DNA of 64,000 nucleotides, from assembly GCA_902492235.1 (NCBI GenBank), contig CABUKS010000006.1:15083-79082 (forward strand). Reading direction: 5' to 3'. The notes under the pieces were generated by a model that was given only the letters and a program-made list of their open reading frames with translations, made no database searches and had not been told where the DNA came from. The position numbers were made by a program, and so were the translations under genes. Source of the DNA: an uncultured Collinsella sp. Its GTDB lineage: Bacteria; Actinomycetota; Coriobacteriia; Coriobacteriales; Coriobacteriaceae. Shown in pieces: positions 16,007 through 24,977 of this stretch. Each line of letters starts with the position of its first letter. The first letter of the stretch is position 1.

Positions 16007-16651
16007 ATGGCTCGCAAAATTACCAAGCGTCAGCAGCAAATTTACGACTTCATCAAGGAATATCAGCAGGAGAAGGGTTATCCGCCCAGCGTGCGCGAGA
16101 TGGCTTCTGCCGTGGGCCTTTCCTCCCCCAGCACCGTGCACGCCCATCTATCTGCCCTGGAGGCGCGCGGGCTACTCAAGCGCGATGCCACCAAACCGCG
16201 CGCCCTGGAACTCTTTAACGAGGACGGTTCCTCTGTCTCAATTTCTAAATCTGACGAGCCCACCGCACCTCGAGGAACGGTCTCGCTACCGCTCGTTGGT
16301 CGCGTCGCGGCTGGGATTCCCATTCTGGCCGAACAGAATATCGAAGACACTTTTACTATCCCGACCGAAATCGCCACCGATCAGGGTTCCTTTATCCTTG
16401 AGGTGCATGGGAGCTCAATGATCAATGTCGGCATCTTCAATGGCGATTACATCATCGTCCGTGAACAAAAGAGTGCCATGAACGGCGAAATTGTCGTGGC
16501 CATGATTGATGGTTCAGCGACCGTCAAGACGTTCTACAAGGAGCAGGGACGCGTACGCCTGCAGCCCGAGAATGACACCATGGAGCCTATCTATGCAACG
16601 AATCCCGTTATCTTGGGCAAAGTCGTCGGCTTGATGCGCCGGTTCTCGTAA
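16007..16651 (+). CDS. lexA: LexA SOS repressor
   Basis: 214 residues. Represses SOS genes until RecA filaments trigger self-cleavage. Winged HTH at 1-70 (YPPSVREMASAVGLSSPSTV). Cleavage bond Ala102-Gly103 in VGRVAAGIP. Catalytic Ser137 in GSSM and Lys174 in ATVK. The ATG at 16007 has GAGAGG upstream; the longer frame starts inside the LexA boxes. Its stop overlaps the next start by one base (TAATG). Confidence 0.97.
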   Translation: MARKITKRQQQIYDFIKEYQQEKGYPPSVREMASAVGLSSPSTVHAHLSALEARGLLKRDATKPRALELFNEDGSSVSISKSDEPTAPRGTVSLPLVGRVAAGIPILAEQNIEDTFTIPTEIATDQGSFILEVHGSSMINVGIFNGDYIIVREQKSAMNGEIVVAMIDGSATVKTFYKEQGRVRLQPENDTMEPIYATNPVILGKVVGLMRRFS

Positions 16652-17355
16652 TGCAGAAACGCATCACCATCTTTGATACCGTCCGCGGGTTTACGATGAT
16701 TTCAATGGCAGGTTTTCACGCTTGCTACGATCTTGCCTACCTGTACGGTTGGGATATGCCCTGGTTTACACAGACCGTCTTTCAAGACATCTGGCGTGCC
16801 AGCATCAGCTGGGTATTCCTGTTTATCGCGGGTTGGATGTGCACCCTTTCGCGCAACAATATCAAACGTGCCGCCAAATACGCCTTAGCAGCACTCGTCG
16901 TCTGGTTGGCAACAACACTTGTCTCAGTAGACGATTCGGTTAATTTTGGCATCATCTACTGCATGGCCGCATGTACCGGCATCGTGGCGTTGACCGATCC
17001 CGTCCTTAAGAAGATATCGGCGAGATGGGGCATGTCCCTATGCCTTGTGTTGTTCGCCCTCACTTGGAGTATCCCCAAAACGATCTATCCTGTCCCCTAC
17101 CTGGCGTGGCTGGGATTTCCGAGCCCTGGGTTTGTTTCAGGTGATTACTACCCCATCATCCCGTTTTTCTTTATGTATCTTGCAGGATACTTCGCCGCAC
17201 ACATAGTGCAGGGAATCGATAAGACCGTCCCAAGCTGGGCCTACGCCAATCCCATCCCGGCGCTCGCCAGCCTTGGACGTCACGCACTCCCCTTTTATCT
17301 ACTGCATCAGCCCATCATTCTGGGCATTTTGGAACTCGTCTACTCGGTGCGATAA
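16651..17355 (+). CDS. DUF1624 / heparan-alpha-glucosaminide acetyltransferase-like membrane protein
   Basis: 234 residues with about six hydrophobic helices. The N-terminus RITIFDTVRGFTMISM matches the family start (R…D.lRGf.i..M). FYLLHQPI near the C-terminus is the other conserved site. Homologues are putative membrane acyltransferases; substrate unknown. Translationally coupled to lexA, so it is likely co-induced in SOS. Its 3' end overlaps hflX by 16 bp on the opposite strand. Confidence 0.8.
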   Translation: MQKRITIFDTVRGFTMISMAGFHACYDLAYLYGWDMPWFTQTVFQDIWRASISWVFLFIAGWMCTLSRNNIKRAAKYALAALVVWLATTLVSVDDSVNFGIIYCMAACTGIVALTDPVLKKISARWGMSLCLVLFALTWSIPKTIYPVPYLAWLGFPSPGFVSGDYYPIIPFFFMYLAGYFAAHIVQGIDKTVPSWAYANPIPALASLGRHALPFYLLHQPIILGILELVYSVR

Positions 17356-18629
17356 CGCTCGAGCCGCGGCGCGATACGGGCCGGTAGCTTCGCCACAATA
17401 CGAACGCCGTCCTCAAGATATTCCTCGTGCAAAAGGGTTCCCTGCTCATGCACCAGCGTGATGAGGGCGCCCTCACGATACGGGATATCAGCAGAGAGCA
17501 ACACATCGGTAGCAGCCGCCTCACGAGCAATACGGTCGACGAGATCGTCGAGTCCCTCGCCCGTCTGGGCCGAGAACAACACGGCCTCGGGATAGCGACG
17601 ACGGAAGCTCAATCGATCAACGCTATCGAGAAGATCGATTTTATTGAATACGGTCAGCGTTAAACGCTCTCCAGCGCCGATCTCATCAAGCACGCGGTCA
17701 ACAGCCTCCAGCTGCCGCTCATAGTCCTCGTCAGACGCATCTACGACTTTGAGAATTAAATCGGCACCAAGAACCTCAGACAGCGTGGACTTAAAGGCAT
17801 CAACGAGACCATGCGGCAGCTTTTGAATAAAGCCGACAGTGTCGGTAATCGTCATGCCGCGACCGCCGGGCAGGCGATACGAACGCGTCGTCGGGTCGAG
17901 CGTAGCAAACAGTTTGTCCTGCGAAAGTACCGTAGAGCCGGTCAGACGATTGAGTAACGTCGATTTACCGGCATTGGTATAACCGGCTAACGCGACGCGA
18001 AACGCCGGAGACTCAATGCGGCTCTTGGACTGGACATCGCGACGCTGTTCAACCTGCTTGAGCTCACGACGAAGCGCGGCAATCTTATTACGAATGAGGC
18101 GACGGTCGACCTCGAGCTGGCTTTCACCCTGGCCAAAGCGCGAACCGATGCCGCCGCGCGTCTGCTCCTTGGCAAGATGACTCCACATGCCACGCAGACG
18201 AGGCAACAGATATTGAAGCTGCGCCAGCTGTACCTGTAGGCGTCCCTCACGCGTCTGAGCATGCAGGCCAAAGATATCCAAGATCAGTGCTGTACGATCG
18301 ATAATCTTTACCGGCTCGCCCACGGCTTTCTCCAAATAGGATTGCTGCGAGGGCGTCAGGTCGTCGTCAAAAATAACGACATCGGCATCCATGCGATGCA
18401 CCAGGCCGCACAACTCTTCAACCTTACCGGAACCGATAAACGATTTTGGATACGGCTTAACCAGACGCTGTGACAAACGCGCCACGCACTGGGCGCCAGC
18501 CGTATGGGCCAGGCGCTCAAGCTCGTCAAGCGAACGATCGAGCGGCCATGCATTGTCGCGCCACTCAACACCAACTAATATGGCACGCTCGGGCTCGGGT
18601 GCCGTGGGAACAAGGGGGAAACGGGCCAT
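17340..18629 (-). CDS. hflX: GTPase HflX, ribosome-associated
   Basis: 429 residues. HflX splits stalled or heat-damaged ribosomes. The N-terminal subdomain has the IGSGKVEEL motif, then a coiled coil rich in RR. The G domain has GYTNAGKSTLLN (G1), DTVGFIQKLP (G3) and NKIDLL (G4). A short C-terminal domain follows. The start overlaps the miaA stop by one base (TAATG), the miaA-hflX order known from many bacteria. Confidence 0.95.
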   Translation of the reverse strand: MARFPLVPTAPEPERAILVGVEWRDNAWPLDRSLDELERLAHTAGAQCVARLSQRLVKPYPKSFIGSGKVEELCGLVHRMDADVVIFDDDLTPSQQSYLEKAVGEPVKIIDRTALILDIFGLHAQTREGRLQVQLAQLQYLLPRLRGMWSHLAKEQTRGGIGSRFGQGESQLEVDRRLIRNKIAALRRELKQVEQRRDVQSKSRIESPAFRVALAGYTNAGKSTLLNRLTGSTVLSQDKLFATLDPTTRSYRLPGGRGMTITDTVGFIQKLPHGLVDAFKSTLSEVLGADLILKVVDASDEDYERQLEAVDRVLDEIGAGERLTLTVFNKIDLLDSVDRLSFRRRYPEAVLFSAQTGEGLDDLVDRIAREAAATDVLLSADIPYREGALITLVHEQGTLLHEEYLEDGVRIVAKLPARIAPRLERYRTE

Positions 18630-19567
18630 TAGGCAGCCTCAATACGATGCAGGATGTCCTCAACGACCTCATCGATCGTAAACTCGTCCATATCAAACCA
18701 CACGATACGGTCATCGCGCTTAAACCACGAAAGCTGACGTTTGGCATAGCGACGCGAACGCATCTTGATGAGTTCGCGAGCCTCATCCATGCTTATCAAG
18801 CCATTGAAAGCATCGATGATCTCTTTATAGCCAATTGCCTGCATCGACGTCAGGGCATCTCCCAGCCCCTGCCCCATAAGACTGCGGACCTCATTGACAA
18901 GACCCTGCTCAAACATCATATCGACACGCAGGTTAATGCGCTCGTAGAGCACCTTGCGATTACGCGTCAGACCAAACCATAGGGCATGATAATGCTCGCG
19001 CGGATCACTAAACTGCGACTTTTGCTGCGCGTAGGACACACCATCATCGTGCATTTCGAGCGCGCGAATCACGCGGCGAACATTATGGGGATGGATGACC
19101 GCAGCGGACTCGGGGTCACGCTCGGCAAGCAGCGCGTGCAGTTCTTCCTCACCAATACGCTCGGCAAGCTCCTGATAGACCGCACGGCGATCGTCCTCAA
19201 GTTCACCCGAGGGAAAGTCCATCTCATCGAGGGCGGCCTTGAGATACAGCCCCGTACCTCCGCAAAAAACCGGCAGGCGACCCGAACCAAGGAGACGTTC
19301 AACATGCGCGCGAGCGTCAGCCTGATAAAGCGCAGCAGAATATGCCACACCCGGCTCTACAATGTCGACGAGACGCAGCGGCGCCGCACACTCATCGGGC
19401 GTCATCTTTGCGGTACCGATGTCCATGCCGCGATAGATTTGCATCGCATCGCACGACAGCACTTCGGACGAAAGACGAGCGGCCAAACGGTCGGCAACAT
19501 CACTCTTACCAACCGCCGTCGGACCGACGATCGCAACGGCGGAAAGACCTGCCCCGGAAGAAACCAT
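18629..19567 (-). CDS. miaA: tRNA dimethylallyltransferase
   Basis: 312 residues. Adds dimethylallyl to A37 of tRNAs reading UNN codons. P-loop GPTAVGKS at 15-22, SCDAMQIYRGMDIGTAK, and the C-terminal RRYAKRQLSWFKRD motif. It overlaps miaB by one base and hflX by one base. With miaB just upstream, the two enzymes make ms2i6A37 in succession. Confidence 0.96.
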   Translation of the reverse strand: MVSSGAGLSAVAIVGPTAVGKSDVADRLAARLSSEVLSCDAMQIYRGMDIGTAKMTPDECAAPLRLVDIVEPGVAYSAALYQADARAHVERLLGSGRLPVFCGGTGLYLKAALDEMDFPSGELEDDRRAVYQELAERIGEEELHALLAERDPESAAVIHPHNVRRVIRALEMHDDGVSYAQQKSQFSDPREHYHALWFGLTRNRKVLYERINLRVDMMFEQGLVNEVRSLMGQGLGDALTSMQAIGYKEIIDAFNGLISMDEARELIKMRSRRYAKRQLSWFKRDDRIVWFDMDEFTIDEVVEDILHRIEAA

Positions 19568-20943
19568 TAGCGCGGCTCGCCCACAACGGAGCCGGACAAA
19601 TACCAGGTCTTGGCAACGTCAACGTCAATATCAACGATCTTGCCAACAAGCTGATCGATGCTGTAACCCTCGGGGATAGGCGCATGCACGGTCTGATTCT
19701 TGGGACTCTTGCCCAGCAGGACCGCATCGTTCTTCTTGCTCGTGCCCTCAATGAGCGCCGGCACCACAGTATGAAGCTCACCCTGGTTATACTCATGTGC
19801 CGTGGTCTCGATAACCTTAACCAGGCGGTTGAAACGCTCGAGAATAACCTCATGCGGCGTAGGATCGTCAATCTCGGCGGCCGGGGTACCGGCGCGCTTG
19901 GAATAGATGAAGGTATAGGCCTGAGCATAGCGGACCGTCTCGGCAAGTGAGAGCGTCTGCTCAAAGTCTTCTTCAGTCTCGCCCGGAAAGCCAACGATAA
20001 TGTCAGTCGAGAGCGCGATATCGGGCATGCGATTGCGGATGCGATCGACCAGGCCCAGATAGTCCTCGCGTGTATAACGGCGATTCATCTCTTTGAGGAT
20101 CCGTGTCGAACCTGACTGGACGGCCAGGTGCAGCTGCGGCATAACGGCAGGCGTCTCGGCCATGGCGTCGATGGTCTCGGGGAGAAGATCCTTGGGATGC
20201 GAAGACGTAAAGAAGATGCGCTCCACACCCCTATCGCCCACGGCACGCAGCAGATCGGCAAAACGCGGCTTGCCAAACAGATCGCGACCATATGAGTTAA
20301 CGTTTTGGCCCAGCAGCGTAATCTCACGCACGCCCTGGCGCACCAAACCGGTCACCTCGTCGACAATCTCCTCGAAGGGGCGGCTCTTTTCGCGACCGCG
20401 CACGTACGGCACGATGCAATAGGTGCAGAAATTATTGCAGCCCGTCATGATGGGCACCCAAGCGTGATACTGGGTCTCGCGATGCCACGGCATGCTCATG
20501 GCATCCGTATCCTCATGCTCATTGGTGCGGATATGACGCTTGCCGTCAAGGAACGCCTCGGCAATGAGCTCGGCCACATGTGCGATAGAATGCGTGCCAA
20601 AGATGACATTGACGTTATCGACGTTGGTGAGCAGGCCCTCGCCATCACGCTGCGCAATGCAGCCGCCCACGGCAACCACACGCTTGCCCGAAGGCGAAGG
20701 CGGCAGGCTTTTGCAGGAATTGCACTGACCGTACAGGCGAGTATCGGCGGCCTCACGCACACAGCATGTCATGAAGACAACGATATCGGCATGCTCGGGA
20801 TCGAGCGCCATGAGACAGCCATTCGAATCAAGCAGACCGCTCACGCGCTCGGAATCGTGCTGATTCATCTGGCAGCCAAAAGTGCGGATAAAGTAGGTTT
20901 TACCGGCAAGAATATCGCGTACGGAACGCTGGTCCATGTGCAT
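19567..20943 (-). CDS. miaB: tRNA-2-methylthio-N6-dimethylallyladenosine synthase
   Basis: 458 residues. Radical-SAM methylthiotransferase. The N-terminal cluster uses Cys in FGCQMNQ, FMTCCVRE and AVGGC; the SAM cluster is CNNFCTYC; a TRAM domain closes the protein. Two in-frame ATGs, 20943 and 20937, lie close to TAGGA; spacing slightly favours the second, so the start is uncertain by two residues. The much longer upstream frame overlaps spoVS and is not used. Confidence 0.95.
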   Translation of the reverse strand: MHMDQRSVRDILAGKTYFIRTFGCQMNQHDSERVSGLLDSNGCLMALDPEHADIVVFMTCCVREAADTRLYGQCNSCKSLPPSPSGKRVVAVGGCIAQRDGEGLLTNVDNVNVIFGTHSIAHVAELIAEAFLDGKRHIRTNEHEDTDAMSMPWHRETQYHAWVPIMTGCNNFCTYCIVPYVRGREKSRPFEEIVDEVTGLVRQGVREITLLGQNVNSYGRDLFGKPRFADLLRAVGDRGVERIFFTSSHPKDLLPETIDAMAETPAVMPQLHLAVQSGSTRILKEMNRRYTREDYLGLVDRIRNRMPDIALSTDIIVGFPGETEEDFEQTLSLAETVRYAQAYTFIYSKRAGTPAAEIDDPTPHEVILERFNRLVKVIETTAHEYNQGELHTVVPALIEGTSKKNDAVLLGKSPKNQTVHAPIPEGYSIDQLVGKIVDIDVDVAKTWYLSGSVVGEPR

Positions 20944-20986
20944 AAGTCCTAACGATGGAAGGGAGGCGAATCGAGGCAAGCAGAAG

Positions 20987-21304
20987 CTATGCCACAGGCT
21001 TAACATCATCCATGACGACGTTATCCTTAGCAGCTCGATTGATCTGGTGAACGTAGATAGAAAGGCGGATGGCCGTGCGCGACTCCCCGTTAATGAGGAT
21101 GTCGGAGAACACGGGCGCGCAGGAAATATCAAAACCGGTTGGAATCAAAAAACCGCGCGCGATAGCCACGGCCTTAATGGCCTGGTTGACAGCACCAGCG
21201 CCGACACACTGGATGTTGACGGGTACACCATCCTTGACCATGCCGGCGATGGCGCCGGCAACGGACGCGGGCGATGATTTGCTTGATACCTTCAGGCAAT
21301 CCAT
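20987..21304 (-). CDS. spoVS: SpoVS-like regulator (Alba-fold)
   Basis: 105 residues. Near-canonical SpoVS: LKVSSKSSPASVAGAIAG at the start, then CVGAGAVNQAIKAVAIARGF and the ESRTAIRLSI strand. In Bacillus it affects spore coat and septation. SpoVS also occurs in non-spore-formers, where its role is unknown; it binds nucleic acid by fold analogy. AGGAG precedes the ATG at 21304. The rny … spoVS … miaB order matches Firmicutes. Confidence 0.92.
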   Translation of the reverse strand: MDCLKVSSKSSPASVAGAIAGMVKDGVPVNIQCVGAGAVNQAIKAVAIARGFLIPTGFDISCAPVFSDILINGESRTAIRLSIYVHQINRAAKDNVVMDDVKPVA

Positions 21305-21378
21305 GAAGAAACTCCTGCGTTTAAAAGTACGTTTTAACTGCAATAACTGTATCGTACCGAGCGGACTCGGTAAAGGCA

Positions 21379-22464
21379 CTATTCCTCTTTGGCAAGATCG
21401 AAGGTCACAGTGATTCGATCACGCGAAACACGAATCTTTGGGTCGCCGCAAAGGTTGAGATAGTACCGGGCGGCAAGGTCATTAAAGTCGCGCTCCACAG
21501 CACGCGAAAACTGTGCCATGTCATCCTTGGCAATACGTAGCCCGCGACGATCCTTCGCGAGATCGACAGGAGCCGGCGAATGCGAGGACGAATCACGCTC
21601 GCGCAGCAGACGCGCAGTCACACCGCGAACGGGCTTAATCTGCCCTGCCAAAATGCGATGTGCCGTGCGCTCGGACATCTCAAGACCCAAACCCGAGCAG
21701 ATACGGATAAAGTCCTCGGCATCAGAGGCAAGGCCTAAACGATCGACAACCGGAAGCTCACTCTCGTCATCAATGAACAGGAGACGCGACGTATCGAGCC
21801 GACTTGACGCCTGAGCATAAAGGGTCGCGGCAATCTCAGACGGAGAACCAAGATAGACATCGCAACCACGCAACTCCTCGAGCGCAAACTCACAAGCAGC
21901 GCGAATAATATTATGCGGGCCGCGAGCACAGACATAACGTCCGTCCTCATCCTTGACGGCCTGGGGCCAGCTGGACTGATCGGCACGCTCACTGAGGCGG
22001 TCGGCCGCAACGCTCACCTTAAAGGCCGAGCCAAGGTCGACACCAGACGTGACCACACGGGCCTCATCGGTGTTCTGCTTGATCGAAAACAATGCCATGC
22101 CACGACCGTGAACGCCCCAACTGTCCATCTTCATGCTCTCGAGCTTGGAGGTAACGCGGGCATCGAAGATTCGCTCTTGCATATCCTGCGGAACGCCCGA
22201 ACCGTTATCCAGAAAGACAAGCGTGCGGATGCCATCTTCCTTGGTCGTGGCGAGATAGACCTTGTCGGCGCCGGCATCGCGAGCATTACGGAGCATTTCG
22301 ATGACGATATCCTCGACATGCTGAATGTCGTGCTTTGCCTGGCGCCGCTCGGCCTCCGAAACGCGGAGGCGGACATACCCTTCGCCAAGGTTCTCCTCGA
22401 CGCGAAGGTTGCCTTCCCCCGACATCGACGCGATAAATGAGATGAGCTCGTTCGCGTCGCTCAT
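21379..22464 (-). CDS. GHKL-type ATPase of unknown function
   Basis: 361 residues. The N-terminal ATP-binding fold shows the N box (VIEMLRNARDAGA, 50-65), G1 DNGSGVP (about 88) and G2 GVHGRGMALF (about 118), as in Hsp90/MutL/histidine kinases. There is no His-phosphorylation domain, MutL C-terminus or receiver. The C-terminal half is unassigned. It starts 1 nt after the preceding frame region and ends before spoVS, inside the rny operon, so a role with RNase Y or in DNA/RNA processing is possible but only inferred. Confidence 0.75.
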   Translation of the reverse strand: MSDANELISFIASMSGEGNLRVEENLGEGYVRLRVSEAERRQAKHDIQHVEDIVIEMLRNARDAGADKVYLATTKEDGIRTLVFLDNGSGVPQDMQERIFDARVTSKLESMKMDSWGVHGRGMALFSIKQNTDEARVVTSGVDLGSAFKVSVAADRLSERADQSSWPQAVKDEDGRYVCARGPHNIIRAACEFALEELRGCDVYLGSPSEIAATLYAQASSRLDTSRLLFIDDESELPVVDRLGLASDAEDFIRICSGLGLEMSERTAHRILAGQIKPVRGVTARLLRERDSSSHSPAPVDLAKDRRGLRIAKDDMAQFSRAVERDFNDLAARYYLNLCGDPKIRVSRDRITVTFDLAKEE

Positions 22465-22465
22465 G

Positions 22466-24016
22466 TTATTTAGCGATATCGACAGCGCGGCTCTCGCGAA
22501 TCACGACGACGCGCACCTGACCGGGATACTCCATCTCTTCCTCGATCTGATGGGCGATATCGTGAGCCAGGACCGTGGACTGGGCATCGGAGATCTTGTC
22601 CGGCTGAACCATGACGTGGACCTCGCGACCAGCCTGCATGGCATAGGTACGCTCGACGCCTTCATGGGAGTTGGCGATCTCCTCGAGCTTCTCAAGACGC
22701 TTGATGTAGTTCTCGGCAGACTCGCGACGGGCACCGGGGCGAGAGGCAGAGACAGCATCGGCGGCCTGTACCAGGACATCGAGCACCGTGTTGGGGTCGA
22801 CGTCGGCATGGTGAGCCTCGATAGCGTGGACGATAACGGGCTTCTCGCCATAACGGCGGGCAAGCTCGGCGCCGATGACGGCATGCGGGCCCTCGACGTC
22901 ATGGTCGATTGCCTTGCCCAGGTCGTGCAGCAGGCCGGCGCGCTTGGCGGTCACAACGTCCAGGCCAAGCTCGGAAGCCATCACGCCGCACAGGTCAGAG
23001 ACTTCGAGGGAGTGCTGAAGCACGTTCTGACCAAACGAGGTACGGTAGCGCAGGGCACCAAGGGTCTTGACGATCTCGGGGTGCAGGTCGTGGATGCCGG
23101 TATCGAAGGCAGCCTGCTCGCCAGCCTCGCGCACACGCTGCTGAACCAGGTCGGCAGCCTTGTGATACATCTCCTCGATGCGGGCAGGGTGAATGCGGCC
23201 GTCGGCGATGAGGTTCTCGAGGGCGACACGGGCGGTCTCACGACGGACCGGGTCGAAGCTCGAAAGAACGACTGTCTCTGGCGTGTCGTCGATCACGAGG
23301 TTGACGCCGGAAACCTGCTCGAAGGTCCGGATGTTGCGACCCTCGCGACCGATGATACGTCCCTTGAGGTCATCAGAGGGAATGTGCACGGAGGTAACGG
23401 TGACCTCGGCTGTGTGGTCGGCAGCGCAGCGCTGAATCGCCAGGGACAGAATCTCCTGGGCGGTCTTGTGGCACTCGGCGCGAACCTGCTGCTCGGACTC
23501 GCGAATGATCGTGGCGGCCTCGTGGGTGACCTCGCCGCGAACCTTATCGAGGAGCTCCTTGTGGGCGTCCTCGCGGGTAAGGTCGGCGATTCGCTCGAGC
23601 TCGGAGGTCTGCTTTGCGCAGAGATCCTCGAGCTCGCGGGAGCGCTTCTCGACCTGACCGGCCTGGCTGGACAGCTGATGCTCGCGCTTGTCGAGAGCGT
23701 CGTTGCGGCGATCGAGAGATTCCTCGCGCTGCATCACGCGGTTCTCGAGCGTACGAATCTCGTTCTTACGCTGCTTGTCCTCGGCCTCGGCGGCCTGCTT
23801 GTTTTTGATGATTTCCTCTTTAGCCTCGAGCAGAGCCTCTTTTTTGAGAGTCTCGGCCTGACGCTTAGCATCACCGATCAGGGACTCAGCCTGTGCGTGT
23901 GCCGACTGGATCTTTTCGTCGGCCTCGTGAAGACTACCCTGCTTGGCGGTGCGCATGTAGGCAATTGCGGCGATGGCACCCAAAACGATGCCAACGAGCG
24001 CTGCGATGATAGGCAT
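22466..24016 (-). CDS. rny: Ribonuclease Y
   Basis: 516 residues. Membrane-bound endoribonuclease starting mRNA decay. N-terminal helix (MPIIAALVGIVLGAIAAIAYM), a coiled coil to about residue 200, KH domain (GRIIGREGRNIRTFE), and HD domain (LHDLGKAID, VIVHAIEAHH). The ATG at 24016 has AAGGAG 5 nt upstream, better than the GTG two codons earlier. RNase J and PNPase are also in the window, so several decay enzymes lie within about 16 kb. Confidence 0.96.
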   Translation of the reverse strand: MPIIAALVGIVLGAIAAIAYMRTAKQGSLHEADEKIQSAHAQAESLIGDAKRQAETLKKEALLEAKEEIIKNKQAAEAEDKQRKNEIRTLENRVMQREESLDRRNDALDKREHQLSSQAGQVEKRSRELEDLCAKQTSELERIADLTREDAHKELLDKVRGEVTHEAATIIRESEQQVRAECHKTAQEILSLAIQRCAADHTAEVTVTSVHIPSDDLKGRIIGREGRNIRTFEQVSGVNLVIDDTPETVVLSSFDPVRRETARVALENLIADGRIHPARIEEMYHKAADLVQQRVREAGEQAAFDTGIHDLHPEIVKTLGALRYRTSFGQNVLQHSLEVSDLCGVMASELGLDVVTAKRAGLLHDLGKAIDHDVEGPHAVIGAELARRYGEKPVIVHAIEAHHADVDPNTVLDVLVQAADAVSASRPGARRESAENYIKRLEKLEEIANSHEGVERTYAMQAGREVHVMVQPDKISDAQSTVLAHDIAHQIEEEMEYPGQVRVVVIRESRAVDIAK

Positions 24017-24182
24017 GCTCACTCCTTTTTATGGATTCGTTACACAACAAAGCGAACCGTCCTTACGAACGGCTCGCGACATTTGAGTAATATGGGCGCA
24101 GCTTATGCGGGTCGGATACAGATAAACATATAAACAAACTCATCACAGATGAGCACATATCACAAAGCAAATGACAGTGTTT

Positions 24183-24211
24183 ATCGTACGTTGAACCACA
24201 ACAACTGTCAA
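24183..24211 (-). promoter_or_regulatory. Promoter of the rny operon
   Basis: Minus strand consensus TTGACA (complement of 24206-24211), 17-nt spacer, TACGAT (complement of 24183-24188), 167 nt before the start, leaving a long 5' leader. Confidence 0.65.
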
Positions 24212-24216
24212 ATAAA

Positions 24217-24259
24217 TGGCCCCGGCACGGCGGCTAAAACGCGGTGAACGGCAGGGCCA
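24217..24259 (-). terminator. Possible terminator after recX
   Basis: TGGCCC (24217-24222) pairs with GGGCCA (24254-24259) with a weak GC-rich interior, followed on the minus strand by ATTTATTT. Confidence 0.35.
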
Positions 24260-24273
24260 CAAAACGCATACGC

Positions 24274-24966
24274 CTAAACCGCACATTCCTCGCGTTCGGC
24301 ATCGAGACGTGCCTTAACGGCATCGGCGGCGATGTGATACGAGAAGCCCTTGCCCATCAAAAACCGAACCAGTTTTTCGAATCCGCGCGTCTCTGGAACA
24401 CGCCGCTTGGCGAGCAGGGCTGACGCACGCGCCAAATCGTCTTCAACGGCAAAATAATCCTCGGGATAACCGGGAATGTCATCGAGCACGACATGACGGC
24501 GCTTGAGCTCGGTCTCGATTTTGCGCTGTCCCCAACCGCGCCGCTTGCGCTCCTCGATAAAGTACGAGCAAAAGCGGTTCTCGTCTAAAAAGTGATACTC
24601 GGTGGCGCGCTCGACGGCGAAATCGATCGCGGGCTGGTGAAAGCCGTAGCGAGCCAGCTTGTCACGGACCTCACCCGTCGCATGGTCGCGGCGCGATAGC
24701 ATCTCGGTCACCATGGTAAGTGCACATTTACGCTCGATGAGCTGCACCGCCTCACGAAAGTTGTCCCAATCACAGGGAAGATCGGGGCGGTTTTTGACAT
24801 ACAGCCGCGCGACCCGCACGGGAATCCAAATGGACCGCTCAAAACCGCCCTCAAGCTCACAATCGATATGTGCGCAAGGCTTTTTGGACGCATACCCGCT
24901 CGAGAACGAGGAAGCCGCCTTCTTATCGGGAAAGACGGCCGTGGCCTCGGTCACCGTATACGACAT
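24274..24966 (-). CDS. recX: RecX, modulator of RecA
   Basis: 230 residues. Controls RecA filaments. The three-helix repeats are visible: MLSRRDHATGEVRDKLARYG, then FIEERKRRGWGQRKIETELKRR, then VRFLMGKGFSY. An N-terminal extension of about 75 residues precedes the repeats, somewhat long for the family. It begins 11 nt after the recA stop without a clear ribosome site, so it is probably translationally coupled to recA. Confidence 0.9.
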   Translation of the reverse strand: MSYTVTEATAVFPDKKAASSFSSGYASKKPCAHIDCELEGGFERSIWIPVRVARLYVKNRPDLPCDWDNFREAVQLIERKCALTMVTEMLSRRDHATGEVRDKLARYGFHQPAIDFAVERATEYHFLDENRFCSYFIEERKRRGWGQRKIETELKRRHVVLDDIPGYPEDYFAVEDDLARASALLAKRRVPETRGFEKLVRFLMGKGFSYHIAADAVKARLDAEREECAV

Positions 24967-24977
24967 GAGCGTAACCG

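Noticed and set aside
20987..21304. SpoVS as evidence of sporulation
   Set aside because: SpoVS occurs in many non-spore-formers and no other sporulation-specific gene is in the window.
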